Below, piece by piece: positions 12,601 to 23,877 of a stretch of DNA of 64,000 nt. The translations under genes and the position numbers were made by a program. The notes under the pieces were generated by a model. The model had not been told where the DNA came from. It made no database searches and saw nothing but the letters and a program-made list of their open reading frames with translations. Source of the DNA: Cydia pomonella (taxonomy: Eukaryota > Arthropoda > Insecta > Lepidoptera > Tortricidae); assembly GCF_033807575.1 (NCBI RefSeq), contig NC_084704.1:30853968-30917967 (forward strand). The letters are read 5' to 3'. The first letter of the stretch is position 1; every line of letters begins with the position of its first letter.

Positions 12601-14954
12601 TTAAATAAATAATTTATCATCATATAACCATGATTTATACCTGTAGCCTTCATTGTTTGAAAAATTGTAAGTTGTCCGCTTTTGTAATGAAATGACAGAT
12701 TGGTTGATGGCCAACCGAACTGTTTTCTTTATATCTGGGGGCCTAGCCAACATCAACATGACCATCGGACCTACATCGGCAAACGCTAAAAGAAGTCAAC
12801 ATGCATCGGGATGACAGATGCTACGAAAAGTCATGTGACTATTTACATACATTATTTAAGTTACCGTTTTCTATCAACGATTGCCATCTTGGCTAGGTCC
12901 TCTGAGACATGAAAACGTAGTTTACACTGGAAACAGGTTACAATTTAGTATAAACTTACAACTCTTACGAGTAATTCTAAGCGTCTTGTTTTGATAAATA
13001 TACTAACACAATGCCTGTAAGTTTATCAAACGAAAACAATGTGTGGATGTCACCACACCATACAGGGACATCGGGACATGTAGTCTCTCATTTCATGAAT
13101 TACTCCATTCTCTTTTTCTAATAAATATTAAAATACTAAAAATAATTCTTATAGAGTCACGTAAATCTCCACAGTAGAAATGAGCCGAGCCGGCGTGACG
13201 TGCGATCCAGTTCAGTGGCCGGGCTGTAATATCGACCGCTGACGTCACAGGGTGGCTATGGCTACCCCCCAGGCCGGGTTACCACATGCGAATTTTAAAA
13301 ATCGTCACCAGATCCATGATGTTTACACAAAATTTGTTAAATTACTGACCCGCCGTCGCACGCTCGGCTGTCAAATATGTTAAACTTACAAGACCTTATA
13401 CTCTGTATCTTTAGGTATTTAGATAAAAGTAAACAAAATCTACCCTCAAATGGCGCCGCGCCTTAAGCCACACATATGGTTAAATAATGTAGGTTAAAGG
13501 TAGGTAGGTTTAGGTCAGTCAGTCAGTCGTTCAGTGACAGATCCAGGCGGTTTTGTATTTGGTTGGTTAACCAATAAATGTTATAACTACTCGAAAATGT
13601 ACAAATTGTTTGTTTACTTTTATTTAAATACTTAGATACAGAGTATAGAGCACGGGTTCTAGAGTTTCTAGACTCCTCTTTGTGGAAAAATACCGTCTTT
13701 GTAATGCTAAGTTACTACGAATATCCTTAAATAGTTTTCTTTTTTCATCCCTGAAGCTTTTATTTTTTCATTCCTGACAAGTTATAAATAATCTTGACAT
13801 GTCAAGTAAATTCTTGACATCTGGTCACCCCCGTCACCGAGCGCCCGTGTTTTCTACGCTCGTACAGCTAGTAGTCAGGTTCCATATTTTCAGCCCACTT
13901 GCTCTGGGTTCATTGGATTTTGCATAATTACGAAATGAGAAAGATTTTTCAATTTCAGGCAGTAGTTCACTGCGTTCTTTCTTCATTTTTCTTTTTTGGT
14001 TCTTACATAGATGGAGCTTTCTCTAAGCTAAAAGCCAAGCTCTCTGAAGCTAAAATAAACAGCTTGAGGTCAAGACATTTTTGCCTTGTACAAAATAGGA
14101 TTATTCATACGGTCATAACTCCATTAAATCATATTATACTTATTTCTCTCGGGGAATCCATTGTTTTAAATAGTTATTTTCGCAAGGTCAATTTTACTCA
14201 AGCGAACGGAAAATACAAATTCCTTCTTATATGTCTAGTCCTTTTTATCTAAATACATCGAAAATTGAAAATTCGTTAAAATAGGGGCAGGATCGGATCG
14301 GAAGTCATAGTTCCGGCGCTCATAAACACCATAAATTAAGCTAAATGAATGGCCATCCTGGTTTTAATAGTTGTTTGTTCAAGCGTAGCGCCATCAACAG
14401 TCACAGCCCATCTGTTGGGACATCAACGTGTTATGGCCATAACAACCGTATACTAACTACACAGTATACTAATTTAATGAATTAAATACAAGATTGGCTT
14501 TTCATGAAGGGTCTATAACTATATGCAGAGCGATGAATACCAAATATGTAGGTCATGGGCGTATACCGGAATGTGTTAAAAAACGTTGTTCTATAGGATA
14601 CTGACATTTAATTAACTGAACTTTATGAAAGAGCATTTAATTTCCTCGGGGTTGATCTCAAGTTTTGCTCCGGTTTACCGACACATACAGTATGTTTTTT
14701 GTTTGGTGCATTGACATTAACTTTATTTTTATGCATAGTTAATTCCTGATGTGTAAAGTGCATCAATTTAACATGGAAGAGCCTTGTTATTATACCTAAA
14801 ATGATGTTATTATAAAGTTCTCAAAAATGCTATTATTTGAATGTTTGGCTCTAAGTACCGACAATTTGTTTGGATGTATCTTCTAACTAGTCTGTAAAAA
14901 CTTACCCATAAGTATCAGCGCCGTGAGGGCCACATGAGCCATCGGCAACGCCAT
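706..14954 (-). CDS. Dscam: Dscam-family cell adhesion molecule, 5' part (exons 14954-14906 and 890-706), continues beyond base 1
   Basis: Two coding exons join in phase: 49 nt from the ATG at 14954 to a GTAAGT donor, then 185 nt after a pyrimidine-rich TTTACAG acceptor. The join reads a signal peptide (MALPMAHVALTALILMG, then SVLA before the likely cleavage site) followed by the first Ig domain, with DFSNTTGAVVECAA and RSDGTAVGDVPGLRQ, both typical of insect Dscam paralogues. Dscam proteins are single-pass neuronal (and, for Dscam1, haemocyte) receptors of the immunoglobulin superfamily. The exon ends CAG/GTGAGA in phase, so the remaining Ig and fibronectin domains lie to the left, outside the window. 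The intron between the two exons is 14 kb, as expected for a Dscam first intron. Family assignment is firm; which paralogue (Dscam1 or Dscam2-like) cannot be settled from about 75 residues. Confidence 0.85.
2147..2281. repeat. Foldback (inverted repeat) element
   Basis: The left arm has CACGTCTGAAAATATCG then ATACGAAAA. The right arm is its near complement, with TTTTCGTA then TTCAGACGTGACTGT. The arms are about 35-40 nt around an AT-rich centre, the form of a small non-autonomous DNA element. Confidence 0.6.
4396..4503 (+). mobile_element. RTE-type LINE 3'-end fragment
   Basis: The segment has 'CCCGCATTGGGCTAGCGTG', 'CTCTCGCGCATGAGAGAAG' and 'TGTGCCCAGCAGTGGAACG' followed by TATATAGCC. This is the typical 3' end of lepidopteran RTE elements; the RTE copy at 18.5-19.5 kb ends with the related CCCAGCAGTGGGACACAATAT. 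Confidence 0.6.
9566..10276 (+). mobile_element. ~710-bp dispersed repeat, copy 1, with (GTCT)n tract
   Basis: It starts at TTTTAGGGTTCCGTAG and ends near CCGACATGCTCTTGGCCGG. It carries about ten GTCT units near 9618-9661. A copy at 44448-45160 matches along nearly the whole length, and a diverged part lies at 29920-30262. AGGGTTCCGTAG near the start and CTACGGAACCCT about 20-30 nt from the end are perfect inverted 12-mers, suggesting a non-autonomous DNA transposon. No coding capacity was seen. The family name is unknown to me. Confidence 0.75.
9618..9661. repeat. GTCT tetranucleotide microsatellite
   Basis: About ten uninterrupted GTCT units lie within the dispersed repeat. A shorter tract occurs at the same place in the second copy, near 44494-44524, so the microsatellite is part of the element and varies in length. 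Confidence 0.9.
11664..11938 (+). mobile_element. tRNA-derived SINE
   Basis: It has an A-box-like TAGCCTAGTGGGTAGTGACC, a B box GGTTCAAATCC, then a body (GATGAGCATGGATATTTGTT, TTGAGCTTACTGTGGGACTT) and a (TTTA)n tail. A closely similar copy lies at 47777-48033. Confidence 0.85.
12742..12898. repeat. Foldback element, CTAGCCAA-end family, copy 1
   Basis: The ends are GCCTAGCCAACATCAACATG and GATTGCCATCTTGGCTAGG. They match the ends of the foldback at 22131-22266, and the interior has diverged. Confidence 0.55.
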
Positions 14955-15065
14955 AGCACCGTCACTTCTACACTTCACAACACTTCACTTCAACTCAGGA
15001 AAATGCCGGTAACGAAACAAAAACGAAACTGGGGTAGCCGCGGTGCGGCCGGGCGCTGCCCGAAT
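14906..15065 (-). CDS. Dscam: Dscam start-codon exon with signal peptide (CDS 14906-14954, 5' UTR to 15065)
   Basis: The minus strand carries an ATG at 14954, 16 codons rich in hydrophobic residues, and ATGG/GTAAGT at 14906/14905. Upstream a good acceptor (TTTGTTTCAG) ends at 15066, so the exon probably has about 111 nt of 5' UTR and follows a non-coding exon. The one leftover base matches the two bases at the start of the Ig1 exon, and the predicted signal peptide is completed across the join (LILMG-SVLA). This is inferred from sequence alone. Confidence 0.75.
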
Positions 15066-15451
15066 CTGAAACAAACAATATTTGATTAAAATGATTTTCT
15101 CGTAACCATTAAGGAATAAATATTATGCAAATTTTTCCTTCGGACAGATATCCGGAATTTTAATCCGTAAAATTATTATCCGAAATCCATAAATCCCGTA
15201 TTTTAATTTAGATTTGATGACCCTAAAAAGGCATCAATATTGTTGCGAAATGATGATGAAAACAATATCGTGCTAATAGAACCGAAGTGAAATCGATTAT
15301 TACTTAAATCCGTTAAATCGGTAACTGCTATTTTTTATTTGGAATTTACTACATCCTCTTTGCACATTTGCACCAATACCTACATTCATGTTATGTTTTT
15401 TGATTGCATTATAGTTTATAATTATAAAGCATTGAATGCACGATATTAGGA

Positions 15452-15612
15452 AGACAGAGACAGACCAAGATAAGTTGGCAGCGATTTTGACAGCCTAGAC
15501 AGTGCACGTGTTATTTTAAACATCAAACTTCTATAAAATTATAACGTTTACTTAAACACTTGCTCAGGCTAGGCTATCAAAATCGCTACCAACTTAGCTT
15601 GGTCTGACTCTA
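15452..15612. repeat. Foldback element, AGACCAAGATAAGTTGG family, copy 1
   Basis: The left arm reads CAGACCAAGATAAGTTGGCA then GCGATTTTGACAGCCTAG. The right arm is its complement with mismatches, ending AACTTAGCTTGGTCTGACTC. The same arms occur at 50440-50580. Confidence 0.75.
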
Positions 15613-16980
15613 CCCTTTTTATTTGATTTGCTAATTCCGGAATGTTTCATAGCAGTTTAAGATAGAAGAAATTGCAAAACTTATTACTTAGCTAACTACT
15701 CGTAAAAAATTTAAAATGAGAAGACATGCAGCCAAATCAGACATGCCCTGTGAAAAAAGTTTCAACAGATATCCGTTGTCAAAAAATCTTTTTCCACCAC
15801 TGGCATATTTAGCTATATAACGAATACAAATCCTACCTCCGTCTTTACTTAGCAAAAAGCAGTGTTTTTGGCAGCCTTAATTTCATGGCTGTGTAAGCGG
15901 AGACAAGCGTTCCCGCACATTTGGCACTTAAACGCGATATGGATGGCGGTTGCCGGCTGTAGGTACATATTTGCCCGCGAATGTCGTGTTAACAAACGAA
16001 GTCAAACTTCTGAGTTATCGACCTTCATGTACAGTCAGCATCAGAATAAAAGAAGAAGAAAAAGGTAAATAAAAATCAGCAGACTAACAATGAGAAATAT
16101 GCTAGTTAGAGTGTTAGATTGGAGTTAAACTTATGAGCTTCTACCGGTACGATACTTTTTATAGTTGGTATACGGCACACCAGGCTTCTGCTTTCACAAA
16201 TATTATTAACTTATGATAAGGTGTATTTTTGACAAACAATTCATATTTCCTGGTACTGAATAGTTCGTACATTGGCTTAGTACAAAAGGTTTCCAACCGC
16301 GCTTTGAATTTAGAGCTTGGACAGGAAAACAGAAGCGTTTCTCGTTTTAGCGGATAAAACGAGGTACTTCATTATTTATTAACTCCGTTAGCTCAAGCTG
16401 AGCTGAGCTAGTCATTTATTTATGCTTTAATCAGCGTTTATTGCGGTCGGAGAAAATTAGAGCACGGGATGAGTTGGATGCTTTAAAAAAACTAATTAGC
16501 AATTAGATACTAACTCTATCAAATAAATTCGTATAACCATAAGTTCGATCGAAATTAAATCGATAATACTACAAAGAGTCTTTATCTCATTAATCTCATG
16601 ATATTATTTGAGGCTCTTTTTAAAACGGTCCTGTAGGCTATAATACCACTCTACACTTAACGTAAATTTCATAAGTATGCTCAGGTATAAGTATTTTATG
16701 ATTAATTCCACGCCGAATTCTGCTTAGCAGTTCCAGTTTAAACTTGTAAAAGGTACTAAGTAGTTTGCCACGCCTCTACCCAAAATATCTCTACCGCCGC
16801 ATTAATTAAAAACTAGGCCGTCCAAATGAATATTTCACCGCAGGTACGACTCCATTTCATTACGCTTCGGCTTTGCCCGAACAGATCATTACTTGCCCCT
16901 AGAAGGTGCATTTAAAATGACTCGCGTTCACGACTCGTACGTAGGTAGAGTCGGACCCAGCAAACTCTACACAGGGTGCG

Positions 16981-17151
16981 TAGCCAACGTGCCAATCAAT
17001 CGTTTACGCTCCGTAGCGAACGAAATGCAACTGTCTCTGTCGCACTAATATGGAAGTAAGATAGTATGATAATAGTATGTATTACTTATTCTGTGGTGAT
17101 AGAGATGACTACACTACACTACGGAGCGTTAACGATTGGCACATTGGCTAA
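16981..17151. repeat. Foldback element, CTAGCCAA-end family, copy 2
   Basis: The arms TAGCCAACGTGCCAATC...CGCTCCGTAG and CTACGGAGCG...GATTGGCACATTGGCTA are near-perfect complements of about 35 nt. The interior CTGTCTCTGTCGCACTAATA resembles that of 22131-22266. Confidence 0.75.
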
Positions 17152-17656
17152 TAAGCACCCAGACAGATTTGCAAACAGTTGCAGTGGCAGTGTGTGGTAG
17201 TGCCAGTGCCACCACAGATGCCAAATTTCTATAGGTATATATTGAGACGATTATATTGATACTTCCGCAATTTATAACTTAAAAGTACGTGCATTGTTAA
17301 GTTGGACGGACTCTACCTGCTTTAGTTTTTGCTACCGCTTTGGTTGAATTACCTTAAATGAGTAGTTACATCACAATTTTACATGAATATTTGCCCGACT
17401 GCGTCAGACGGACGGTAATGTTTTTCGAGCGTATGTATGTATGTATGTCAATTTCTTTGGCACGCCCTATAGCCCAAACGGCTGGACGGTTTCTGACATA
17501 TGAGGCGTCGTTGAATTCGTCAGAATTATGATAATGACATAGGCTATATACATTTTGGCGCCCGCAAATGGAAAATGGGGGAGAGTTCTTACCATAGCAA
17601 TATGGGTATCAAATGAAAGCTAGAGAAAGACCATTTCAAAAATATGTACAATCAAC

Positions 17657-17786
17657 CAATTTGATTCCTAGGCCACTATAGAACCATGCCATAATGACTT
17701 CTACGACAGTGCTTATTGAGTGATGCGTGTCAAGTATCTAGTAGTTAAAGCGACAAGGTTCTATAGTGGCCTAGGATTCAAATTGT
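17657..17786. repeat. Foldback element with 29-nt arms
   Basis: 17657-17685 and 17758-17786 are reverse complements at 28 of 29 positions (core CCTAGGCCACTATAGAACC). The loop of about 70 nt is unrelated sequence. Confidence 0.8.
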
Positions 17787-18142
17787 TTAACTGTAAGTAG
17801 TCCGGTTTTTTGTTTCGTTATTTCTTATTAGTGAGTTCTTGATAAGCACAAGTCGTAGTCTATTCTACGTGTATGCTTCAATATGAGGGACCTAGTGGCA
17901 GGTAATCAACACCCAACTATGAACCCCAAGTGTTCGGTCACGCTACGCTGTTTATTTTGAGTACCACACGGCTCCCCCTTATTTTTGTGCTCCGTTAATG
18001 GACATCTATAGTTGTACTTTTTATGGCAGGATATTGCTTATGTAAGTTATTGCGTATTTCCTTTACAAATTTGCTTACATTATATTCGAATGAACTACGA
18101 AATAAAAATACTGTATAGAAAAGTTATAAATATTGTTACATG

Positions 18143-18237
18143 TAGGGTTTGCACGACGGATCTGAAATGTATGGGAAGATCCGTGGATCCAAAACCGGAT
18201 AATTTCATACATTTTGGATCCGGATTGCAAACCCTAG
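18143..18237. repeat. Small foldback element (TAGGGTTTGCA ends)
   Basis: The ends TAGGGTTTGCA and TGCAAACCCTA are perfect complements, with a subterminal GGATC-rich palindromic interior (GATCCGTGGATCC, TTTTGGATCCGG). Confidence 0.7.
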
Positions 18238-18511
18238 TTACATGTCATATTCCCAAGCTATGTTTAATACACAGATTGTAATCAAAGTCGCTAAACAAAA
18301 CATAAACTGAACATTTATGTCATCATATTACCCATTCGCGATGACATCATTCTAGTAATTTGTCAGCGTCTTGGCTAGTAAATGTACACAGTGGTCGTTG
18401 GTTGTTAATTTTGAGACTATTTTTATACAGAAGAGGGTGTTAAACGATAAGCAACTTTAGTTTACCCAGAATAGCTTCACATCACAGAGAAAAAATATAA
18501 AAATCATATAG

Positions 18512-19556
18512 TTAAACACTCTGCTGTATTTTCTGCTATGCGTGAACAACAAATCAATAACACTTATGTTGAGCTCATTGAAGGCATCTACCACAAAAGT
18601 ACTGCAAGTATGAAACTGCATGTTCCCGGTCCTAAATTCTGCATCCAAAAAGGAGTCAAACAGGGTGACCCGCTGTCTCCAAAGTTGTTTACCTCTTGCC
18701 TACAGGAAATCTTCCAGAAGCTGGCGACCAAGTGGGAAACAATGGGCATTGACGTCGGCGAAAAAAGGTTGACAAACCTGCGTTTCGCCGACGACATTGT
18801 CTTATTCTCCCACACTGCACCCCATCTAAAGGAAATGCTACAAGACCTTAGCACGGCAAGTCTTGAAGTCGGACTCGAAATGAACAGGACAAAAACCAAG
18901 TTAATGACCAATGGCGCGAAACGTGGGGTCACGGTAGATGGGCAGGATATACAATATGTTGATGAATACACCTATCTGGGCCAGATAGCATCCTTCGATA
19001 ACAGGCAGTCCAAGGAAGTCGATCAACGCATCGAAAACGCCTGGAAGAGCTTCTGGTCCATGAAGGCGTTAATGAAGGGCAACCTTCCACTAACACTAAA
19101 ACGCAAACTTTTCGACATGTGTATCCTGCCTATCTTAACCTACGGCGCCCAAACTTGGTCATTAACAGAAGCTCAAAAGTCCCGACTCAAGATTTGCCAG
19201 CGAGCAATGGAGCGTAGCATACTTGGAGTCCGTAGAATCGATCGGATAAGGAACACAGAGCTGCGCTCCAAAACAGGTATCGCAGATGTGGGTGTGAAGG
19301 CCGCCAAGCTCAAATGGGATTGGGCGGGGCACATCTGTAGGATGCACCCGGACAGATGGGCCAAAATAGCGACCGAATGGGCACCACAGATCACCCGAGG
19401 CAGAGGAAGGCCAAAAACGAGATGGCGAGACGACCTGGACTCATTTCGTAACGACTGGCGGGAGCATGCACAAAGCCGTGACGAGTGGCGGAAAACAGGG
19501 GAGGCCTTTGCCCAGCAGTGGGACACAATATAGGCTATATAAAAAAAAAAAAAATA
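18512..19556 (+). mobile_element. 5'-truncated RTE-like LINE (reverse transcriptase C-terminal half)
   Basis: An open frame at 18538-19533 (331 aa) encodes the later reverse-transcriptase motifs: GVKQGDPLSPKLF, then FADDIVLFS (the catalytic FADD box), then YLGQIASFD and the thumb region. The C terminus has LKWDWAGHICRM and GRGRPKTRWRDD, characteristic of RTE/BovB-type elements. Similarity starts a little upstream (…HSAVFSAMREQ). The endonuclease and first RT motifs are absent, as expected from 5' truncation. The element ends CCCAGCAGTGGGACACAATAT followed by an A-rich tail. The frame is open, so the insertion may be fairly young, but it cannot move itself. Confidence 0.88.
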
Positions 19557-22130
19557 GTTTTAAGGCTTCTACAAACCTTACAACAAGTGGCATGCGACTT
19601 TAGATACTCGTAGTGCTGGCTAAGTTGGAGAAACGAATTGAATCGATAGATGAAATGCCGCAATGTATTGCAATTCATGCGTTTGGAGAGATCATTAGAT
19701 TTACGAAATATTCGGAAATTATTATTATTGTTTCTGTGTTTAATTAGTATACCCAACTAGTATACCAACTCGAAATCCGTTCTGCCGTTTTTGCGTGTAA
19801 GTGTTACCAATCGTCCGTACGTCCGTCCATCCCCAGAAATATTCATGTTTATAATATCTATTAGACGTGTTTTCTGTACCTATAACGTATACCTAATAAC
19901 AAGCAGTTGTAAATGAGTTATTGTAAGAAACTTACGTATTTGCACTTCAGGCTGTACTGGCTTATGTCGCCCCAATTACGAGCTGAATTTATCAGAAATT
20001 CAGTTCAGTACCGTAATCTCTATGGTCACTTAATAAATTCAGACATTGTCTATGTCACCTGTTTTTTGGATGGAATATTATGTGACCATAGAGATTAAGC
20101 TCGAATTTCTAAAAAATTGCAGCTGTGGTGTGCCTAACACGGCAAAACACCAAACCCGTATAAAATGTCGGTTAACTAATAAAACGCTATGCAGGAGTGC
20201 CGACTGCGGAGTGACGGAAGGTTATTTTTGGGCCTCCATTATCCAGAAATGGAGACGCGTTCCTGTTTATATTTCACAACTTATACGCGGTATTGGCTGG
20301 AATAACAAATTCCACTGTTATCCCGATATTTAGGGGTAAACTGGTTTCCATAATGTATGGTAAGCCAGAGTCGGCTTTTAGCAAAACAGTATCCATAGTA
20401 TATTCTAATTGTCAACAGATATGAGGACCAATGTGTGTATAAAAAAAATATAAATGTGAAATTCTAGATTCGCATTATGACTTTAGCTTTATTATATCGT
20501 ATATACCTAACAAATATAGTACACCCTATAGGCGAAATGCATTGCGAGTAAAAAACAAGTAGGGATTAATAAAGTTTAAATGAGGCTCCAATTTTACGAT
20601 TTGCAATCCGTCACGGTAGCACTTAGCTATGTACATTCCTAGAGTTCGCATGAAACGACGCCCGAGACGTGTGGCACTTCCTCATTTTCTCGTTGCAGTC
20701 ACTAATAGACTTAAACTGTGCTAACGATGCCACAGAATAAGTAATAGGTATGTAGCATTATTATAACGATGCTACAAGTATACTTGACGCAAGCGAACGC
20801 ATCGGCTTATGGTTTCCAGACAGCGCCGTCAAACAAAAGATATGTAATGTCCTGTACTGTATCTGGATCACAATGTAACTATTTCAAAGTAATATTATAA
20901 TAAATAACTTACATGAAATAGTAAGGTACTTTTAACCTGATCTTAAAATTACAGAAAATTGACCGTGAAATCCTTAAGCATATCTTATTATAATTAAGTT
21001 TACTATACGTAGAGAGATAAAGCGAAGTAGCGTTAGTTTCTATAGCGCCTATACTTTTCAACATATGGAATTGACAATAACGATCTTGTCAAGAGAAAGG
21101 CCAAGGAAAGCCTTTGCACGCCTACGCCATTTTGATTGCATGGTCATTGACAGATGATGGATGATAACATTCTCAGAAAATTGACAATGTAGAGTTCATT
21201 TACTTCTCCCGTAGGTTTTATAATTTTGTACAAATTCAGACGCATTTAAGTATGACTGTGTGTCCAAAAATACCTGTTAGGTCCCCCTCTGACCGAAATT
21301 TTCTGCATCGGTTCGCTGCCTAAAACGCGTGACGCCCATCTATATTAAAGGTACAACTCATACCACCTGTCTCTCGTCCGGTCTGCAAAGATAATTCGAA
21401 ACGATTTGAGGCTGCAGCCCCAACCTTTTGTTCAACGCAAAACAAATAAAATATGTATCGTGTATAAAATATGTATCAACTTCACTCTACGATCTAAGGA
21501 TAGGCTCAGTATTCTCAATGTATCTAACCGTGTGCAGAAAATTGTTTGCTTAGACCAAACCAGCATGTTTGATCTCCGATTACGACTAGTTGTTTAATAC
21601 CTTGAGGTCAAACATGTACCAGACCGAAGATGAAATCTTGGCTTGTGATTGGAACAACAATCCAGTATATAACCTTTGAAGGGACACAGCTAAATATCGA
21701 ACGACGGCGGGCTGTCTGGGAGAGGAAGTGGAGACGGCGTATTCCGTTTTACCCCCACCCCCTCCCCCAGTCTACGCAGAAAGATGTGAATCGAGTACTC
21801 TACCTATATACTGTTTTATAAGATGTGAAGACGTTCATAAAATACCGCTTAGCGTCGGATGAGGATAGCAATTTCTAAAGAAACGAAGGAATATTTATAC
21901 TATGGCATTGGTATAATATGTACCAACGCATAGTACTGCTAAAGTAAAGATCCATATTGTGGGATATCTTATATGTGTGCGTGTTTATAACGTGGTTGGA
22001 GCGCCAGGATACTTTGAAGTAGTATTTAATAGCGAGGAAAAGGTAAACATCCGCATAGCTGTCATAGCAGCATGGCACTCGTTGAATTAAGGTTTCATAT
22101 TCGTCATGCAGGCAACTACTTCCTGGGGGT

Positions 22131-22266
22131 CTAGCCAAGGTGACAATCGTTTGCAGAGAAATTAAACGAAACGCAATCTGTCTCTATCGCACTCTAATAT
22201 CGAAGAGCAATATGGAGACAATAGCGTTACGTTTCGTTTGCTATAATCAATTGTCATCTTGGCTAG
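22131..22266. repeat. Foldback element, CTAGCCAA-end family, copy 3
   Basis: Arms CTAGCCAAGGTGACAATCG... and ...CAATTGTCATCTTGGCTAG pair over about 50 nt. The interior CTGTCTCTATCGCACTCTAA resembles copies at 16981-17151 and 50047-50159. Confidence 0.75.
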
Positions 22267-22755
22267 GCCTCCTGAACTCATTAATAAATTGTCATATCAT
22301 AAGTATAAACATGTTTAACTTACAAATGGAACAATAATATCTTATTCAACGCAAACATTTCTAAAAACCATCACCATAAATATGTTCAACCACAATTACA
22401 ATAATAAAACGAGAAGCTAAGTGTTCAGACTCTTCAAGGTAGACTTCAATTGTAGTCTAATAAACAGAAGAAATAATTTGCTAAAACGACTGTTTCTTAG
22501 CTATTTAATTGTTTCAAAACGAGACAATACCTATATACCTACGCCATCGCCAGGGAGTTAAGTAGAACAGCACAATACAATATACTTTACGATACTTTTT
22601 GATCAAATATTCTGTAATTGTGTTTTATCTGTAATAAATAATAAATAAATACAGTGTGGAAATAATATTTCCTTTTAGTAAAACGAGCTATCTTAAGGTT
22701 TTAAGGCACTTTCCTTCCAGGGCCCATTAAATTTTACCACGATGTAGATAAGGTA

Positions 22756-22814
22756 ACTTTGTATGAAAATCCCATAAAGCAATACGTATCGTATGGGGAT
22801 TTTCATACAAAGTG
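22756..22814. repeat. Short perfect-stem foldback
   Basis: CTTTGTATGAAAATCCC and GGGATTTTCATACAAAG are perfect complements separated by about 23 nt (ATAAAGCAATACGTATCGTA). Confidence 0.75.
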
Positions 22815-23334
22815 ACCAGTTTTATTGCTCTTGATTGAGTGTATATATTCGTGGGAGTACAAACACTCCACAGTCATAAAATTCTCAGTAAACAGCAGCT
22901 GATTCAAATCAATGTTACTATCGTAGGCAGGCGTCTACCTGCCGCCGCCGCACAAAAACCGCTTTCGGGACATTTTGCACCTGCTCTCGAAAGGCCTTAT
23001 AAAAAACGACGCCATGTGTTCAGGGGCGTAATTTTGGTGGCTTATTGAGCACAGGCAAGTTGAAATCAGTATAACTGAGACCTCGAGATTCGAAGCAAAT
23101 ACATGCGCAGTCCAGCGCACTTATATTGGCTCTACCTAGTATTATATTCGTCTTCACTCGTTTATAAAGGGAATGCACGACCAGAATTGCACGCACCATG
23201 CGTTGAATAAAAGGAATAATGAGTTTGGAGATTTTGGGCGTCGTTCAAAATAATGATGCCAATGGATGGATGTTCTAGGAATTGTATATTACTCTACATA
23301 GTACCTGTACGTCTGTAAAAGGGATGTTTCCTGT

Positions 23335-23545
23335 ATTTAAAATAAATTATTCCACGCCATGCACGAAATAAAGCACCAGAAAAATATTAGAAAACCTAGA
23401 CAGCAGTTACTTTCAGACACAATTTATATTTAATAAATCCGAAAGAACCATAAAGAGTAGGTAACTTGAGCGTGACGTCATTGTTCTGTATTTCTTAGCG
23501 ATTCCATAGTGGCTAATCGTTTTGATAGTTCCAAAAACAGCAGTC
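23335..23545 (+). repeat. ~210-bp dispersed repeat, copy 1
   Basis: It shares an ordered set of blocks with 27708-27925: AAATAAATTATTCCACGCCA, ATGCACGAAATAAAGCA, AGACAGCAGTTA, GTGACGTCATT, TTCCATAGTGGC and AATCGTTTTGA. It has no coding capacity. The conserved CRE-like TGACGTCA in both is noted. Confidence 0.7.
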
Positions 23546-23877
23546 AACTACCCTATTAGAAAAGTTCACTGTTCACTTGATATCAGCTCGAAACTAGAGA
23601 TAACCGCGAAAGTTTAATATAAGACTTTCCGTGTATTTTATGTTTGTTACTCTTTCGCGCAAAAACGACAGCGTATATTTTCGACGATTTTCGGCACAAG
23701 CATATTCTGACGACAAATAAACTGTACGTACCTATGACCTATGGGGGCTATGGGATTGCCCCCAAACGAGCTCTATGCACATGAAGTCGCAGACCTCGCT
23801 TTCAACAAATATAATTGGAAAACTGAAGAGGTGGATGAACGGAATGAAAGTTTTCAATTTGTGCTTGACATGTTTGT

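Larger units (their letters stand above)
891..14905 (-). other. Dscam intron (14 kb), mostly AT-rich with mobile-element fragments
   Basis: No further coding exon was recognised here. It holds a foldback at 2147-2281, an RTE 3' fragment near 4396-4503, the ~710-bp repeat at 9566-10276, a SINE at 11664-11938 and a foldback at 12742-12898. GC-rich patches with a CCAAT motif lie near 3380-3495 and CpG-rich sequence near 6960-7035. Short open frames such as 8717-9109 show no recognisable family. Confidence 0.6.

Noticed and set aside
13899..14252. 117-aa open frame on the plus strand
   Set aside because: The residue mix follows AT-rich DNA, there is no domain, and it lies in the Dscam intron on the other strand.
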